A stretch of DNA of 64,000 nucleotides from Akkermansiaceae bacterium (GTDB lineage Bacteria; Verrucomicrobiota; Verrucomicrobiia; Verrucomicrobiales; Akkermansiaceae). The notes below the pieces were generated by a model that searched no databases, was not told the DNA's origin, and worked only from the letters and a program-made list of their open reading frames with translations. The first letter of the stretch is position 1, and every line of letters begins with the position of its first letter. This document shows, piece after piece, positions 19,748 through 28,998 of this stretch. The DNA lies in NCBI GenBank assembly GCA_903906515.1, contig CAIVKO010000004.1:17408-81407 (forward strand), read 5' to 3'. The position numbers and the translations under genes were made by a program.

Positions 19748-21427
19748 TCACGCCTGGCCGTGCGAGAAGAAGACGGCCATGCGGTTGTGGAGGTCGTCGT
19801 AGAAGTGTTTCTTGATATTTTCCAGGGCAGCGCGTTTGTCGCTTTCCGCCACACCGATGCATTGCTCCTCGATCTTCATTTTCTCAGCGAAGGATTTTTC
19901 CATTTCGATCAGGGAATCCAGAAACTCACGGGCGGCGCGTGTGTGTTCGACGCCATCGACAAGGGCATGTTCGAGTCGTGGGTTGCGGGTCACGGCGATG
20001 AGATTGCCGTTGGCGAGTTGGTTCATGTAGCGGAGGCGGCTTTGGCGGAAGGCGCGGTGCTCGCTGTCGAAGGTGATTTCATCGCGATCCACCAGGGTGT
20101 CGTAGGGGCCCGCCTTGGTGAAGAATTTTACGATCAGCGGGATGGTGTCCACCAGCATGAACAGGAGCGTTAGAATGACATAAGTGTATAACGCGAACTT
20201 TCCGCCCTGGTCACCGACCTTGAACAAGGTCTGGAGGGCCAGCGTCTGGGTGAGGATGTCGCGGCGGGGTTCGGCGCGGATCGCGGACAAGCGCTCCGCC
20301 TCTTCGGAGACCGCTGCAGCCAGTTCGCCCTGCACGCGCTGGAGTTCGATGAGGCGGGTGTCGATCAGTTTTTTAATCGTATCGCGCAGGGCGTTCTGCT
20401 GGCTCACGAACTGACCGGCCTGATCGGACTCCACCTTTTGTTTGAGCGATGCCACGCGCTCGGCTTCCGCCTGGTTGGTGCGGGCGATCTCGGCGAGTTT
20501 TTTCTCGAACAGCGCGATGGCGGACGCCTCGGCCTCGCGGGACTGGGTTTGCAAGGTGGCTTTCTCCGCGGTGAGGTGCTCTAACAATCCTCCGAGCCGT
20601 TTGGATTCCTCGCGGCGCGGTTCGAGTTGGTCGGAGCGGATCGAGCGGGCGCGCGGACCTTCACCCTTGAGTCCGGAGCGTTGACCATTGAGTTCCCTCT
20701 CGAACTCGGCCTGCCAGAATCCCAACTCGGCTTGCAGCTTGGCGTATTGCGGGCTGAGTTCGGTGGATTGTTGATCGATGACGGTCAGGCGCTCGCGGAA
20801 CGGTGCGGTGCCTTCGTCGATCGATGCCTTGAGTTCAATCTGCTGAGAGGCGGTTAGACCGGGGATGGCGGCGGCGGCATCTTCGTTTTCCTGAAGCAGG
20901 AATTTTGCTTGAAAGGATTCGTTCCACTTCTTCTGCTGCTCGGCGATGTTGGCTTCGAGCGTTGCAACCTGGCCGCGGATATTTTTCTTCTCCTTCTCGA
21001 ATCCGGCGCGTGCGACTTCAATTTCCGCGGCACGGTCTTTTTCGACCACAGAGGAAATCGTATCGCGGAACAAGAGCAGCACCAGCGGGTGGGCGATGGT
21101 AACGCCCATCAGGATGGCCACCACCATACGCAGCGAGAATTGCGAAAGTTTGCGGAACACCGAGGTGTAGGCCCGGTATCCGGCCAACAGCGCTCGGTCG
21201 ATGGTCATGATGATAAACGCCCATACCAACGCAACGGGGTAGATGACGCGGGCGTTGTCGGTGAGAGTCGAGAGCGCGTAGGCGCAGGCGATGAAGGCGA
21301 ACGCACAGGGGACCAGCACGGTGGCGCCGAAGGCCACATATTTCCGCTGCTCCCACTTCGGGCATTGTTCAAGAGTCTCGGTGCCGGCTCCGGACAACCA
21401 GAAAAACGCGCGTTTGATCGTGTGCAT
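19748..21427 (-). CDS. DUF4407 domain-containing membrane protein
   Basis: Four TM-like segments plus long coiled coil; FFWLSGAGTETLEQCPKWEQRKYVAFGATVLVPC; start refined to MHTIKRAFF. Confidence 0.75.
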   Translation of the reverse strand: MHTIKRAFFWLSGAGTETLEQCPKWEQRKYVAFGATVLVPCAFAFIACAYALSTLTDNARVIYPVALVWAFIIMTIDRALLAGYRAYTSVFRKLSQFSLRMVVAILMGVTIAHPLVLLLFRDTISSVVEKDRAAEIEVARAGFEKEKKNIRGQVATLEANIAEQQKKWNESFQAKFLLQENEDAAAAIPGLTASQQIELKASIDEGTAPFRERLTVIDQQSTELSPQYAKLQAELGFWQAEFERELNGQRSGLKGEGPRARSIRSDQLEPRREESKRLGGLLEHLTAEKATLQTQSREAEASAIALFEKKLAEIARTNQAEAERVASLKQKVESDQAGQFVSQQNALRDTIKKLIDTRLIELQRVQGELAAAVSEEAERLSAIRAEPRRDILTQTLALQTLFKVGDQGGKFALYTYVILTLLFMLVDTIPLIVKFFTKAGPYDTLVDRDEITFDSEHRAFRQSRLRYMNQLANGNLIAVTRNPRLEHALVDGVEHTRAAREFLDSLIEMEKSFAEKMKIEEQCIGVAESDKRAALENIKKHFYDDLHNRMAVFFSHGQA

Positions 21428-21528
21428 GGCGGTAAAAAATATGGAATCTCGAAGGCAGCAGAGGAAATGCCAACCTCGAACGACTACTACGAACACCTAT
21501 GGTGTCAAATTTCAATCCTCATTTTCAC

Positions 21529-22143
21529 TTAAACGGGTTGCCCGATGGGGCGAACTGGGGTTTGCGCTCCGGCGACAAGAATCATAGCCTCCATCACTGC
21601 GGTGACGGCGGCGGGCGACAACGCTCCCGGAACCACCGCGCCGAGTATAAGATAACCGTTGGGGGGTTCCACAGGGATGACTTCCAGCGTGGCACCCGCG
21701 CGGATTTTGATATGCACGTATCCAGCGAATGATCCGGGACGGCGGGGGGCTAGTGCCAGGCTACGGGCCAGAAAATGCAGGCGACCGTGATGACTCTCGT
21801 CGTAAATGACCTCTCCTTGCCGGTCCAGAATGAACATTTCCTTCGCCGAAAAATGCTCTCTCATCCAATCACGGAAATGATGAATGATATCGAGGAACGG
21901 GCTGCGGGCAGCGCTTGGAAGCGGTTCCGGATCGGCTTGGGTAACGGTTTCCTCAGCAGGGGCTGGAGTGGCGGCTTGGGATTCTTCCGCCACCACAGCG
22001 GGCTCGGTAGTGGTATAACCCAAGAAACCCGCCTCAAATCCAGCCTCGGGGAGAGCCCCCACCGGGTGACGGGAGGGTTTCATCAACAACTCGGCGAGGC
22101 GACGAACCTCTGCGGTATCCAGCCATGGGTCGATCAGTTCCAT
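21529..22143 (-). CDS. Hypothetical protein with possible roadblock/LC7-like C-terminal half
   Basis: EMFILDRQGEVIYDE..VHIKIRAGATLEVIPVEPPNGYLILGAVVPGALSPAAVTAVMEAM; directly downstream of parA-like gene. Confidence 0.5.
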   Translation of the reverse strand: MELIDPWLDTAEVRRLAELLMKPSRHPVGALPEAGFEAGFLGYTTTEPAVVAEESQAATPAPAEETVTQADPEPLPSAARSPFLDIIHHFRDWMREHFSAKEMFILDRQGEVIYDESHHGRLHFLARSLALAPRRPGSFAGYVHIKIRAGATLEVIPVEPPNGYLILGAVVPGALSPAAVTAVMEAMILVAGAQTPVRPIGQPV

Positions 22144-22151
22144 CAGACGGG

Positions 22152-22931
22152 CTAAACGCGACGGGCGTCACCGGGTTGGAGTTTGTCTTCGATTTCCACG
22201 CGGAGTCTGTCGAATACGGCTTGGACAGCCGCACCTTCCTCCATCGCGCCGATCGGCAGTCCTCGGGCGCTGGCCCGAACAAATAACGGGTTACGCGGAA
22301 TTTGTGTCTGAAAAACCATTTCCGGAGGAAGCAGTTGGCGCAAAGCGGCGGCAGCTTCGGTACTTTCGATCAGATCGTGCTGCACCATGGTAAGGCATAC
22401 GCCAAGGATGCTGAGGCGGGGATTCATCACCCGCATCCGGTTCAAGCCCTCCAACAATTTGGGAACCGATCGGATTCCCAGAGGCTCCGCCTGTTGAAGG
22501 ATCATGATGGCATCACTGGATGAGACCACATCGCCGGTGACACCGAAAAGCCCGGCGGCGGTATCCATGATGCAGAGATCATAGCCACGTCCGGCAACGG
22601 CATGGAGAAAATCCCTGACCCGTGAAAGGTGCGCCCCGATCCCACCGCCCGCTTCATAATCGCTGGCCTGGCCGCTGGCAACCAGCGCGAAGGTTTCCAA
22701 GCGGGTCGGCACAATCAGACGTTCCAGCGGTGTGCTCGGATCCTTGAGAAAGTCGTAAAATCCGGCCAATAGCCGCGATTGACGAGTGAGAGACAAACCC
22801 ACTGAGCCTTGCGGGTCGGCATCGACGAGCAAGGTCCGGACGCCCGCACGGGCGAAGGCGTGGGCAAGATTGATGGAAACAGTGGTTTTACCCACGCCTC
22901 CTTTTTGGCTGGAAACTGCGATATTGATCAC
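22152..22931 (-). CDS. ParA/Soj family ATPase
   Basis: SSQKGGVGKTTVSINLAHAFARAGVRTLLVDADPQGSVGLSL. Confidence 0.93.
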   Translation of the reverse strand: MINIAVSSQKGGVGKTTVSINLAHAFARAGVRTLLVDADPQGSVGLSLTRQSRLLAGFYDFLKDPSTPLERLIVPTRLETFALVASGQASDYEAGGGIGAHLSRVRDFLHAVAGRGYDLCIMDTAAGLFGVTGDVVSSSDAIMILQQAEPLGIRSVPKLLEGLNRMRVMNPRLSILGVCLTMVQHDLIESTEAAAALRQLLPPEMVFQTQIPRNPLFVRASARGLPIGAMEEGAAVQAVFDRLRVEIEDKLQPGDARRV

Positions 22932-23049
22932 GCGGCGGCAGTAATTGTTGCCGGATGGTAGCTTCAGCTTGCAACATCGGAAGTCTTTTCTTCATAATGC
23001 GCTCGCAAGAGGGAATTCCACCTCCGAAGAGACGGGCTCACCATTGATC

Positions 23050-25230
23050 ATGAAATTTCGAAGAATGCTGCTTCAGACGTGGATTGCACAGGCACTCTGC
23101 GGCTTGGTTCTTTTTTCCGCATCCTGCCGGAAAGAAAAACCGATGGAGATCGGCGGAAACATCTCTCTGCCGGTAGTAGCTCCGGATTTGCAAAGTCAGG
23201 GAATTAGCAGCCTGCCCGGCGCGCTTTATCAAAACCAGGCGTCTTCTCCGATCCATTGGCAGCCATGGACCAGGGCGACCATGACCATGGCCAGGGAGTC
23301 CCGCCGCTTGCTTTTTTGTGTGATCGTGATGCCCCAGCAGCCCGGATTTCAAACAGCGTTGGATTCCCTGACCCGCGATTCCTCATGTGTCTCGGAAATC
23401 AACGATCACTATATCCCCGTTCTGGTCGATGGCGACGCGACCCGCGAAATGGGACTCCTCACTGCGGACCTCTGCGCGGAAATCAAGCAACCCTTGAGCC
23501 CACCCTTGTTCCTGTGGATGACCCATGAGGGAAATCCGGTGGCATGGATACCGGTCAATCAGTCAGAGACAGATGGCGTGGTCGCCATGTTCAACCAATC
23601 CCACACCATGGTCTCCCAGATGTGGTCGGATTCATGGGACTATGTGTTGAAAAACAGCGCCATGGACAATGCCAACCGCCGAAAACGCTTCGAGGCGCGC
23701 AAAATCTCACGGGTCACCAGCAACCAACCCGCTACCGATGTCGTGCGCAGCCTGCGCCAGTTATCATCGTTGTATGATGCCTACTCACGAACTTTTGACG
23801 AGACCGGCGGATTGTTTCCATGCAGTTCTCTGGGATTGCTGGCAACGTCCTCCGTTCATCCAGGACTGCCGGCGGATGTGCGCAGCCATTGCCTGAAAAC
23901 CACCCGCGAACTCCTCAAAGATCTGCTGCCCAGCCCGATGTTCGATCCTCTCGACGGCGGTGTTTTCCAATCTCGCAAGGGGACGACGTGGGATCTACCT
24001 TCGTTCACCCGCGATTGTCCGGCCCAAGCCCGCGTGGCGGAAACCTTGTTCGAGGCATATCGGGCGACCAGGGAACCGCGGGCTCTGGATGCCGCCTTGG
24101 GTGTGATTGCCTTTGCCGAGAAGAACTACCTCACCCCCGAGGGTTTGTTTTCCATGGGGATTTCAGTTCCCACCCCTGCGGAAAAGTGGATGTGGAGCGT
24201 GGAGGATATTGAAAAACTTCTACCGCCCGCAGATGCCACCTGGTGGATCAAGGCGACTGGCATGAAAGGCTTGGGAAATCTCCCGTCCGATGTGGATCCC
24301 CGCCGCGAATTCTTCCGTTGCAACACGCTCGGGCTTGACAAACCGATGGCTGAAATCGCTGCGGACGAGGGGGTGTCCATCGAGGTTTTCAAACCAAGGT
24401 TCGATGCGGCCAAGACCAAACTGCTGGCGACCCGTGAAGCCCGCATCGGCAAGATCCCATTGGACGTCAACCCCCATGCCGGGGCCTCACTGCGCATGGT
24501 GAGCGCCTATGCTGCGGCCTTTGCGACTACAGGTGATGCGTCCTATCGTGAAAAGGCGATCACGCTGATCAAAAAATCCCGCGAAACCTTCAGTGTCGGA
24601 GCCCGCATCCGGATGTTTTCCAAGGATACGCCAGAATCGATAGGAGCGGGCAGGGCTTTCATCTATGCCTTGGCAATGCAGGCGTCCCTTGATGTCGCGG
24701 CGATCACTTCCGATGAACAATGGCTCGTTTGGGCGGAAGACCTTGCCACATCCGCAACCGAATTGTTCACCGCCAAGGATTTCCTCAAGGAATGTCCGGA
24801 TGATGCAAAAATCATCGATCTTCCGGTCACCGATCTGGTGATGTTGTTTGACGATTCCACGGCCGGGCTGGTGTCGATGGCCGAATGCCGCTTGGCCGAA
24901 ATCGGCAGACCGCTGGTGCAGAGTTTCAGCGCGCTTGCCACGCCCATGCCCACCTACATCCTTGAGAAACCCGTGCTCCACACCGATCTCCTGCTCGCCA
25001 CCCTCGCCCGTCACTACAAGATGGTGGTGATCATGGGCGAAGGACTCTCCCCCGCTCTCAAACTCGCTGTTGAGCAACTCCCTCTCCGCGTGATTCAGCG
25101 CCGCTCCGCAAGCCCGCAGGATCAGATCCCCGCCGGCACGGTCAAGGTTTTGTCCGGCGGAGGAACGCCCCAAATGGTGACCACTCCGGAAGCACTGCGC
25201 ACGGCGCTACTTCCCGCCCAGGCTAACTAA
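23050..25230 (+). CDS. Lipoprotein with DUF255/YyaL-like thioredoxin-domain architecture, catalytic Cys pair apparently lost
   Basis: Lipobox LVLFSASC; SPIHWQPWTRATMTMARESRRLLFCVIV; DUF255-like N-terminal domain plus long helical region. Confidence 0.65.
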   Translation: MKFRRMLLQTWIAQALCGLVLFSASCRKEKPMEIGGNISLPVVAPDLQSQGISSLPGALYQNQASSPIHWQPWTRATMTMARESRRLLFCVIVMPQQPGFQTALDSLTRDSSCVSEINDHYIPVLVDGDATREMGLLTADLCAEIKQPLSPPLFLWMTHEGNPVAWIPVNQSETDGVVAMFNQSHTMVSQMWSDSWDYVLKNSAMDNANRRKRFEARKISRVTSNQPATDVVRSLRQLSSLYDAYSRTFDETGGLFPCSSLGLLATSSVHPGLPADVRSHCLKTTRELLKDLLPSPMFDPLDGGVFQSRKGTTWDLPSFTRDCPAQARVAETLFEAYRATREPRALDAALGVIAFAEKNYLTPEGLFSMGISVPTPAEKWMWSVEDIEKLLPPADATWWIKATGMKGLGNLPSDVDPRREFFRCNTLGLDKPMAEIAADEGVSIEVFKPRFDAAKTKLLATREARIGKIPLDVNPHAGASLRMVSAYAAAFATTGDASYREKAITLIKKSRETFSVGARIRMFSKDTPESIGAGRAFIYALAMQASLDVAAITSDEQWLVWAEDLATSATELFTAKDFLKECPDDAKIIDLPVTDLVMLFDDSTAGLVSMAECRLAEIGRPLVQSFSALATPMPTYILEKPVLHTDLLLATLARHYKMVVIMGEGLSPALKLAVEQLPLRVIQRRSASPQDQIPAGTVKVLSGGGTPQMVTTPEALRTALLPAQAN

Positions 25231-25292
25231 CCATTTCTCCATCAACAACCCAAAACCTACGCGACATCGATTCCGTAATCATTATCCCAACC

Positions 25293-26360
25293 ATGAAAAT
25301 TCGGTCCATCACTTATTGGCTCTGCCTCGCATCAGCCGCGCTTCCCGTTTCAGCGGATATTTTCATCATGAACGACGGTACTAAATACGAAGGAACCATC
25401 ATTCGTCAGGATCCGACTTCGTATGTGGTGGAGGTTCAGGTCACTAAAACCATCAAAGACGAACGGACACTGGCCAAAGCGGATGTGACCAAAATCGAGC
25501 CCTCGCAACCGGATCTCACGGCATTTGAGGGCGTTGCCAATCTCATCCCCGTGCCGGACATGCTCACTCCCGTGGAATACACCGCCAGAATCGCCAAAGT
25601 GGAAAAATTCCTCGTGACCCACAAAGGAAGCGTGAAATCAAAAAACGCTAGGGAGATCCTCGCCACACTCAAATCCGAAGCCGATGAAATTCTTACCGGC
25701 GGCATCAAGATGAACGGCAAAATGATTCCTCCCTCCGAATACCGGGCCAATGCTTATGACATCGACTCACGCATCCAGGAAATTAAAATCCGGGCGCTCG
25801 CCAAGGACGGGCAGACGCTCAAGGCATTGCGGACGTTCAGCGAGTTTGAGCGTGAATTCAAAAACACCAGCGCCTACTCCACTCTTCTTCCCTTCATCAT
25901 TCAGGTCATCAATGCATACCTGCGCGAGGTCGAGCTGTTGCAGACCTCCTTTGACACCCGATCCAAAGAGCGCCTCGCAGGACTGGAGCGAATGACCACC
26001 TCAGATCGCACCATCACGGAAAGAGCGATCAGCGAGGAAACATCCGCCCTCACCATCCGTCTCAAGCAGGAAAAGGATACCGCCATCGGCTGGGTCACCC
26101 CCGATCCCTTCTTAAAGCCGTCGCTGGACGACACCCTAACATTTGGCAGACTGGAACTCACCCGACTCAGCGCACCGAAAAACACGACACTCGGGGATGG
26201 TGGAAAATTGTTTCGTGAAGCACTGATCGAGATCCAGAAAGGTGGCGAGAACAAGGCTGCCGTCACTAGCGCAATCAAAGCCGCGGAGACCGCCGGTGTG
26301 GGAAAAAAATATATTACCATCCTCACAGACACCGCCCGTGAAAAGGGCATCAAACTCTGA
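25293..26360 (+). CDS. Secreted hypothetical protein (PTPDL-family-like)
   Basis: Signal peptide; SADIFIMNDGTKYEGTIIRQDPTSYVVEVQ; PSQPDL motif. Confidence 0.5.
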   Translation: MKIRSITYWLCLASAALPVSADIFIMNDGTKYEGTIIRQDPTSYVVEVQVTKTIKDERTLAKADVTKIEPSQPDLTAFEGVANLIPVPDMLTPVEYTARIAKVEKFLVTHKGSVKSKNAREILATLKSEADEILTGGIKMNGKMIPPSEYRANAYDIDSRIQEIKIRALAKDGQTLKALRTFSEFEREFKNTSAYSTLLPFIIQVINAYLREVELLQTSFDTRSKERLAGLERMTTSDRTITERAISEETSALTIRLKQEKDTAIGWVTPDPFLKPSLDDTLTFGRLELTRLSAPKNTTLGDGGKLFREALIEIQKGGENKAAVTSAIKAAETAGVGKKYITILTDTAREKGIKL

Positions 26361-26381
26361 TTCCCACTCCAAGCTCCGCTC

Positions 26382-26975
26382 ATGGCCACATCCCGCAAAG
26401 CCTCCCGCAACCGCAAGACCGCTGAAACCTCGATCAACCTGTCCATCGACATCGACGGTTCCGGCGTTTCCTCAATCGATACCGGAATCCCGTTTTTCGA
26501 TCACATGCTCACGCTGTTTTCAAAACACGGCCTGTTCGATCTAACGGTAAAAACCGTCGGCGACATCGGCGTGGATTTCCATCACACCATCGAAGACACC
26601 GGCATCGTCATCGGCGATTGCCTGCGCGAGGCACTGGGCACCAAGGAGGGCATCCGCCGTTATGGTTGCGCGTATCTGCCGATGGATGAAACACTGGTGC
26701 GTGTCGTGGTGGATCTGAGCAACCGCCCGCATTTGGAATTCCGCGCTCCGGCGGGCACACCGTCGGCACCTAACATGCCATTCACCCTGATCGAGGAGTT
26801 CTGCCGCGCCGTGGCCTGCAACCTGCGCGCCAACATCCACGTCGAGTTGTTATACGGCCGCGACGGCCACCACATCGCCGAGGCGGTTTTCAAGGGCCTT
26901 GCCCGGGCATTGAGGGATGCCTGCGAACGTGATCCCCGCGTGATCGGAATCCCCAGCACCAAGGAAGCGCTGTGA
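26382..26975 (+). CDS. hisB: Imidazoleglycerol-phosphate dehydratase
   Basis: GIPFFDHMLTLFSKHG; HHTIEDTGIVIG; AVFKGLARALRDA. Confidence 0.96.
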   Translation: MATSRKASRNRKTAETSINLSIDIDGSGVSSIDTGIPFFDHMLTLFSKHGLFDLTVKTVGDIGVDFHHTIEDTGIVIGDCLREALGTKEGIRRYGCAYLPMDETLVRVVVDLSNRPHLEFRAPAGTPSAPNMPFTLIEEFCRAVACNLRANIHVELLYGRDGHHIAEAVFKGLARALRDACERDPRVIGIPSTKEAL

Positions 26976-27586
26976 ACGTCACTCTCATCGATTACGGTGC
27001 GGGCAACCTCCGCAGCGTGTGCAATGCCCTGCGCGCCCTGGACGTGGAACCGTCGATCGCCGCCACGGCGAATGATCTGGATTCTCCGACCCACCTCGTG
27101 CTTCCCGGCGTGGGATCCTTCGGCGATTGCATGGCGCAACTGGGCGACCGCGGATTTCTAACCGTCATCCGCGACTGGGTCGCCGCAGGAAAACCCTACC
27201 TCGGCATCTGTCTCGGCTATCAGATTCTGTTTGATTCCAGCGAGGAGTCACCAGGAGTGGAAGGACTGGGGATCGTGCCGGGCCATTGCCGCTTTTTCAC
27301 CCGGACTCCGGGGCTAAAGATTCCGCACATGGGGTGGAATTCCGTGACCCCGACAAACCCGCAATCTCCAATCTGGGCCGGACTGGGTGAGGAACCGTAT
27401 TTCTACTACGTGCATTCGTATTTCCCGGTGCCCAAGGAACGCGGCGTCATCGCCGCGACGACCTCCTATGGTGAGGATGATTTTGCCGCCGCCATCGAAA
27501 TGCCGAATTTGTTCGCCTGCCAGTTCCACCCGGAAAAAAGCCAGGATGCGGGCCTGCGACTGATCCGGAATTTCATCGGACGATAG
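26972..27586 (+). CDS. hisH: Imidazole glycerol phosphate synthase subunit HisH
   Basis: IDYGAGNLRSV; YLGICLGYQILF; FACQFHPEKSQDAG. Confidence 0.96.
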   Translation: MNVTLIDYGAGNLRSVCNALRALDVEPSIAATANDLDSPTHLVLPGVGSFGDCMAQLGDRGFLTVIRDWVAAGKPYLGICLGYQILFDSSEESPGVEGLGIVPGHCRFFTRTPGLKIPHMGWNSVTPTNPQSPIWAGLGEEPYFYYVHSYFPVPKERGVIAATTSYGEDDFAAAIEMPNLFACQFHPEKSQDAGLRLIRNFIGR

Positions 27587-27599
27587 CCGTCAGGGGCTT

Positions 27600-27850
27600 T
27601 CTTTCTGGTTGCACATCCTGAGGCAAACCCTCGCGCCTCGGGTAATCCCGGGCTTCGTTTCAAAAGCCCGTTGCACCGTTGGAATGGGTTCCTCTTGAAT
27701 CCCAACGGGATTCCGTCGCAAAGCCCAAGGTTGCCCCGCCTGCGGGCTACCTTGGGTGATGAGCCGCCACACCAGCCATCCTCAGCGAGGTTGTGCATGA
27801 GAGCCTTGGCCGAAGCCTGGCCCAACGGAGGACCTGAAGATGGTGGGAAT
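27600..27850. repeat. Non-coding, hairpin-rich repeat-like segment
   Basis: No convincing CDS; 13-bp stem (one mismatch) 27724-27736/27744-27756; further GGGCTT/AAGCCC and GGAAT/ATTCC complementary pairs. Confidence 0.45.
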
Positions 27851-27895
27851 GAGGAGTGATAAACCAGCGTCTTTGGCAGCGCTCCGATACTCCCG

Positions 27896-28258
27896 TCAGG
27901 CAACCGGCATATCACACCGCAGTTGATGGACGGCGCGGTCGAGTTTGCGAAGCAGGTGCCACACCCCGGCCAGACCCAGCAGCAGGCCGCTGCCGAGACC
28001 GAGCGCGAGAATGACTTCGGAGCCTGATACGAGCCAGAGCAGAGCGGATCCCGTAGCAACGACCACGCTCGCCGCCAGCAAGCCCAGGCAGATCAGCCAT
28101 GTCGCTGTTTCCAGCGCCCTCCGGAACCAAATTTTCACGCGTTCAATTTTGATAGGAATCACAATGTTTTCTTTCATAGCGGGCGAACGTTCGCACCACA
28201 CGATGGCGGCATGATGAAGCACCAGTGAATCTTTGGTGAATTCAAGCGGGTAATTCAA
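27896..28258 (-). CDS. Small membrane protein (2 predicted TM); real start may be 28177
   Basis: TWLICLGLLAASVVVATGSALLWLV and VILALGLGSGLLLGLAGV hydrophobic segments; TTG at 28258 overlaps upstream stop; ATG alternative MKENIVIPIK. Confidence 0.5.
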   Translation of the reverse strand: MNYPLEFTKDSLVLHHAAIVWCERSPAMKENIVIPIKIERVKIWFRRALETATWLICLGLLAASVVVATGSALLWLVSGSEVILALGLGSGLLLGLAGVWHLLRKLDRAVHQLRCDMPVA

Positions 28259-28872
28259 TGAGGCTCAGCGAGCATCTGCGGCAAGAGCGTCTGGTGCCGC
28301 GGCACGCCGGTCATCGCGACGTCGAGTCCGAGCCTTTGGCACATAGAGACCACCGCCCGCCCGAGGATGTCCACATCACCCCGCGCGTCGTGGCGGCGGA
28401 GGCTGGTATCTTGCAGTCCAAGGCGAGACTTCACATAATCCAACGAATGTCCGGTGCCACGTGTTTTACCGAAGAGCATTTTTGAAATATGGATAGAATC
28501 GATGCAATCCACCTCTCGGGTAGGTAGTCCATGTCGTTGGCAGGTGGCGGCGAGGAACTTGGAGTCGAAGCGCAGGCCGTTGTGCGCGATCAGAGTGGCA
28601 TCTCCGGCCCATTGCGCAAAGCTGCACAAAACCTCTTCCGGGCGCGGCGCTCCGACGACATGGCGGTTGCCGATGCCGGTGTAGCTCTCAATGAAGGATG
28701 AAATCGGCCGACGCGGCCGGGCAAAGCTAAAAAACGAATCTTCAGCGATGATGCAGCCCTCCTGATAACGAACCGCCGCGATCTGAATGAATTCGTCCTC
28801 GTTCGGATACAGCCCGGTGGTTTCAAGGTCGTAGATCACAAACGAAGCATTATGGTGGGATTCGATTTTCAC
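28255..28872 (-). CDS. DEDD-family 3'-5' exonuclease (exonuclease I / DNA pol III epsilon-like)
   Basis: FVIYDLETTGLYPNEDEFIQIAAVRY; LIAHNGLRFDSKFL; HDARGDVDILGRAV; GTG start with GGAGG 8 nt upstream. Confidence 0.85.
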   Translation of the reverse strand: MKIESHHNASFVIYDLETTGLYPNEDEFIQIAAVRYQEGCIIAEDSFFSFARPRRPISSFIESYTGIGNRHVVGAPRPEEVLCSFAQWAGDATLIAHNGLRFDSKFLAATCQRHGLPTREVDCIDSIHISKMLFGKTRGTGHSLDYVKSRLGLQDTSLRRHDARGDVDILGRAVVSMCQRLGLDVAMTGVPRHQTLLPQMLAEPH

Positions 28873-28875
28873 GGG

Positions 28876-28995
28876 CTAATCCTCCCGCTCCGCCGCCACG
28901 CCTTCTGGCGCAATCACCGCGCCATGGACGTAATTCCACCCCGTGTCCTGAAACCACTGGATGGCGAGTTGTTCGAGTTGGTCTTCGGTGATCAT
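28876..28995 (-). pseudogene. 39-aa ORF resembling the N-terminus of a type I restriction endonuclease subunit R
   Basis: MITEDQLEQLAIQWFQDTGWNYVHGAVIAPEGVAAERED*; missing from the ORF track. Confidence 0.65.
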
Positions 28996-28998
28996 GAT

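Noticed and set aside
27466-28059. 197-aa minus-strand ORF
   Set aside because: Spans the hairpin-rich non-coding segment and overlaps hisH antisense; not a credible protein.
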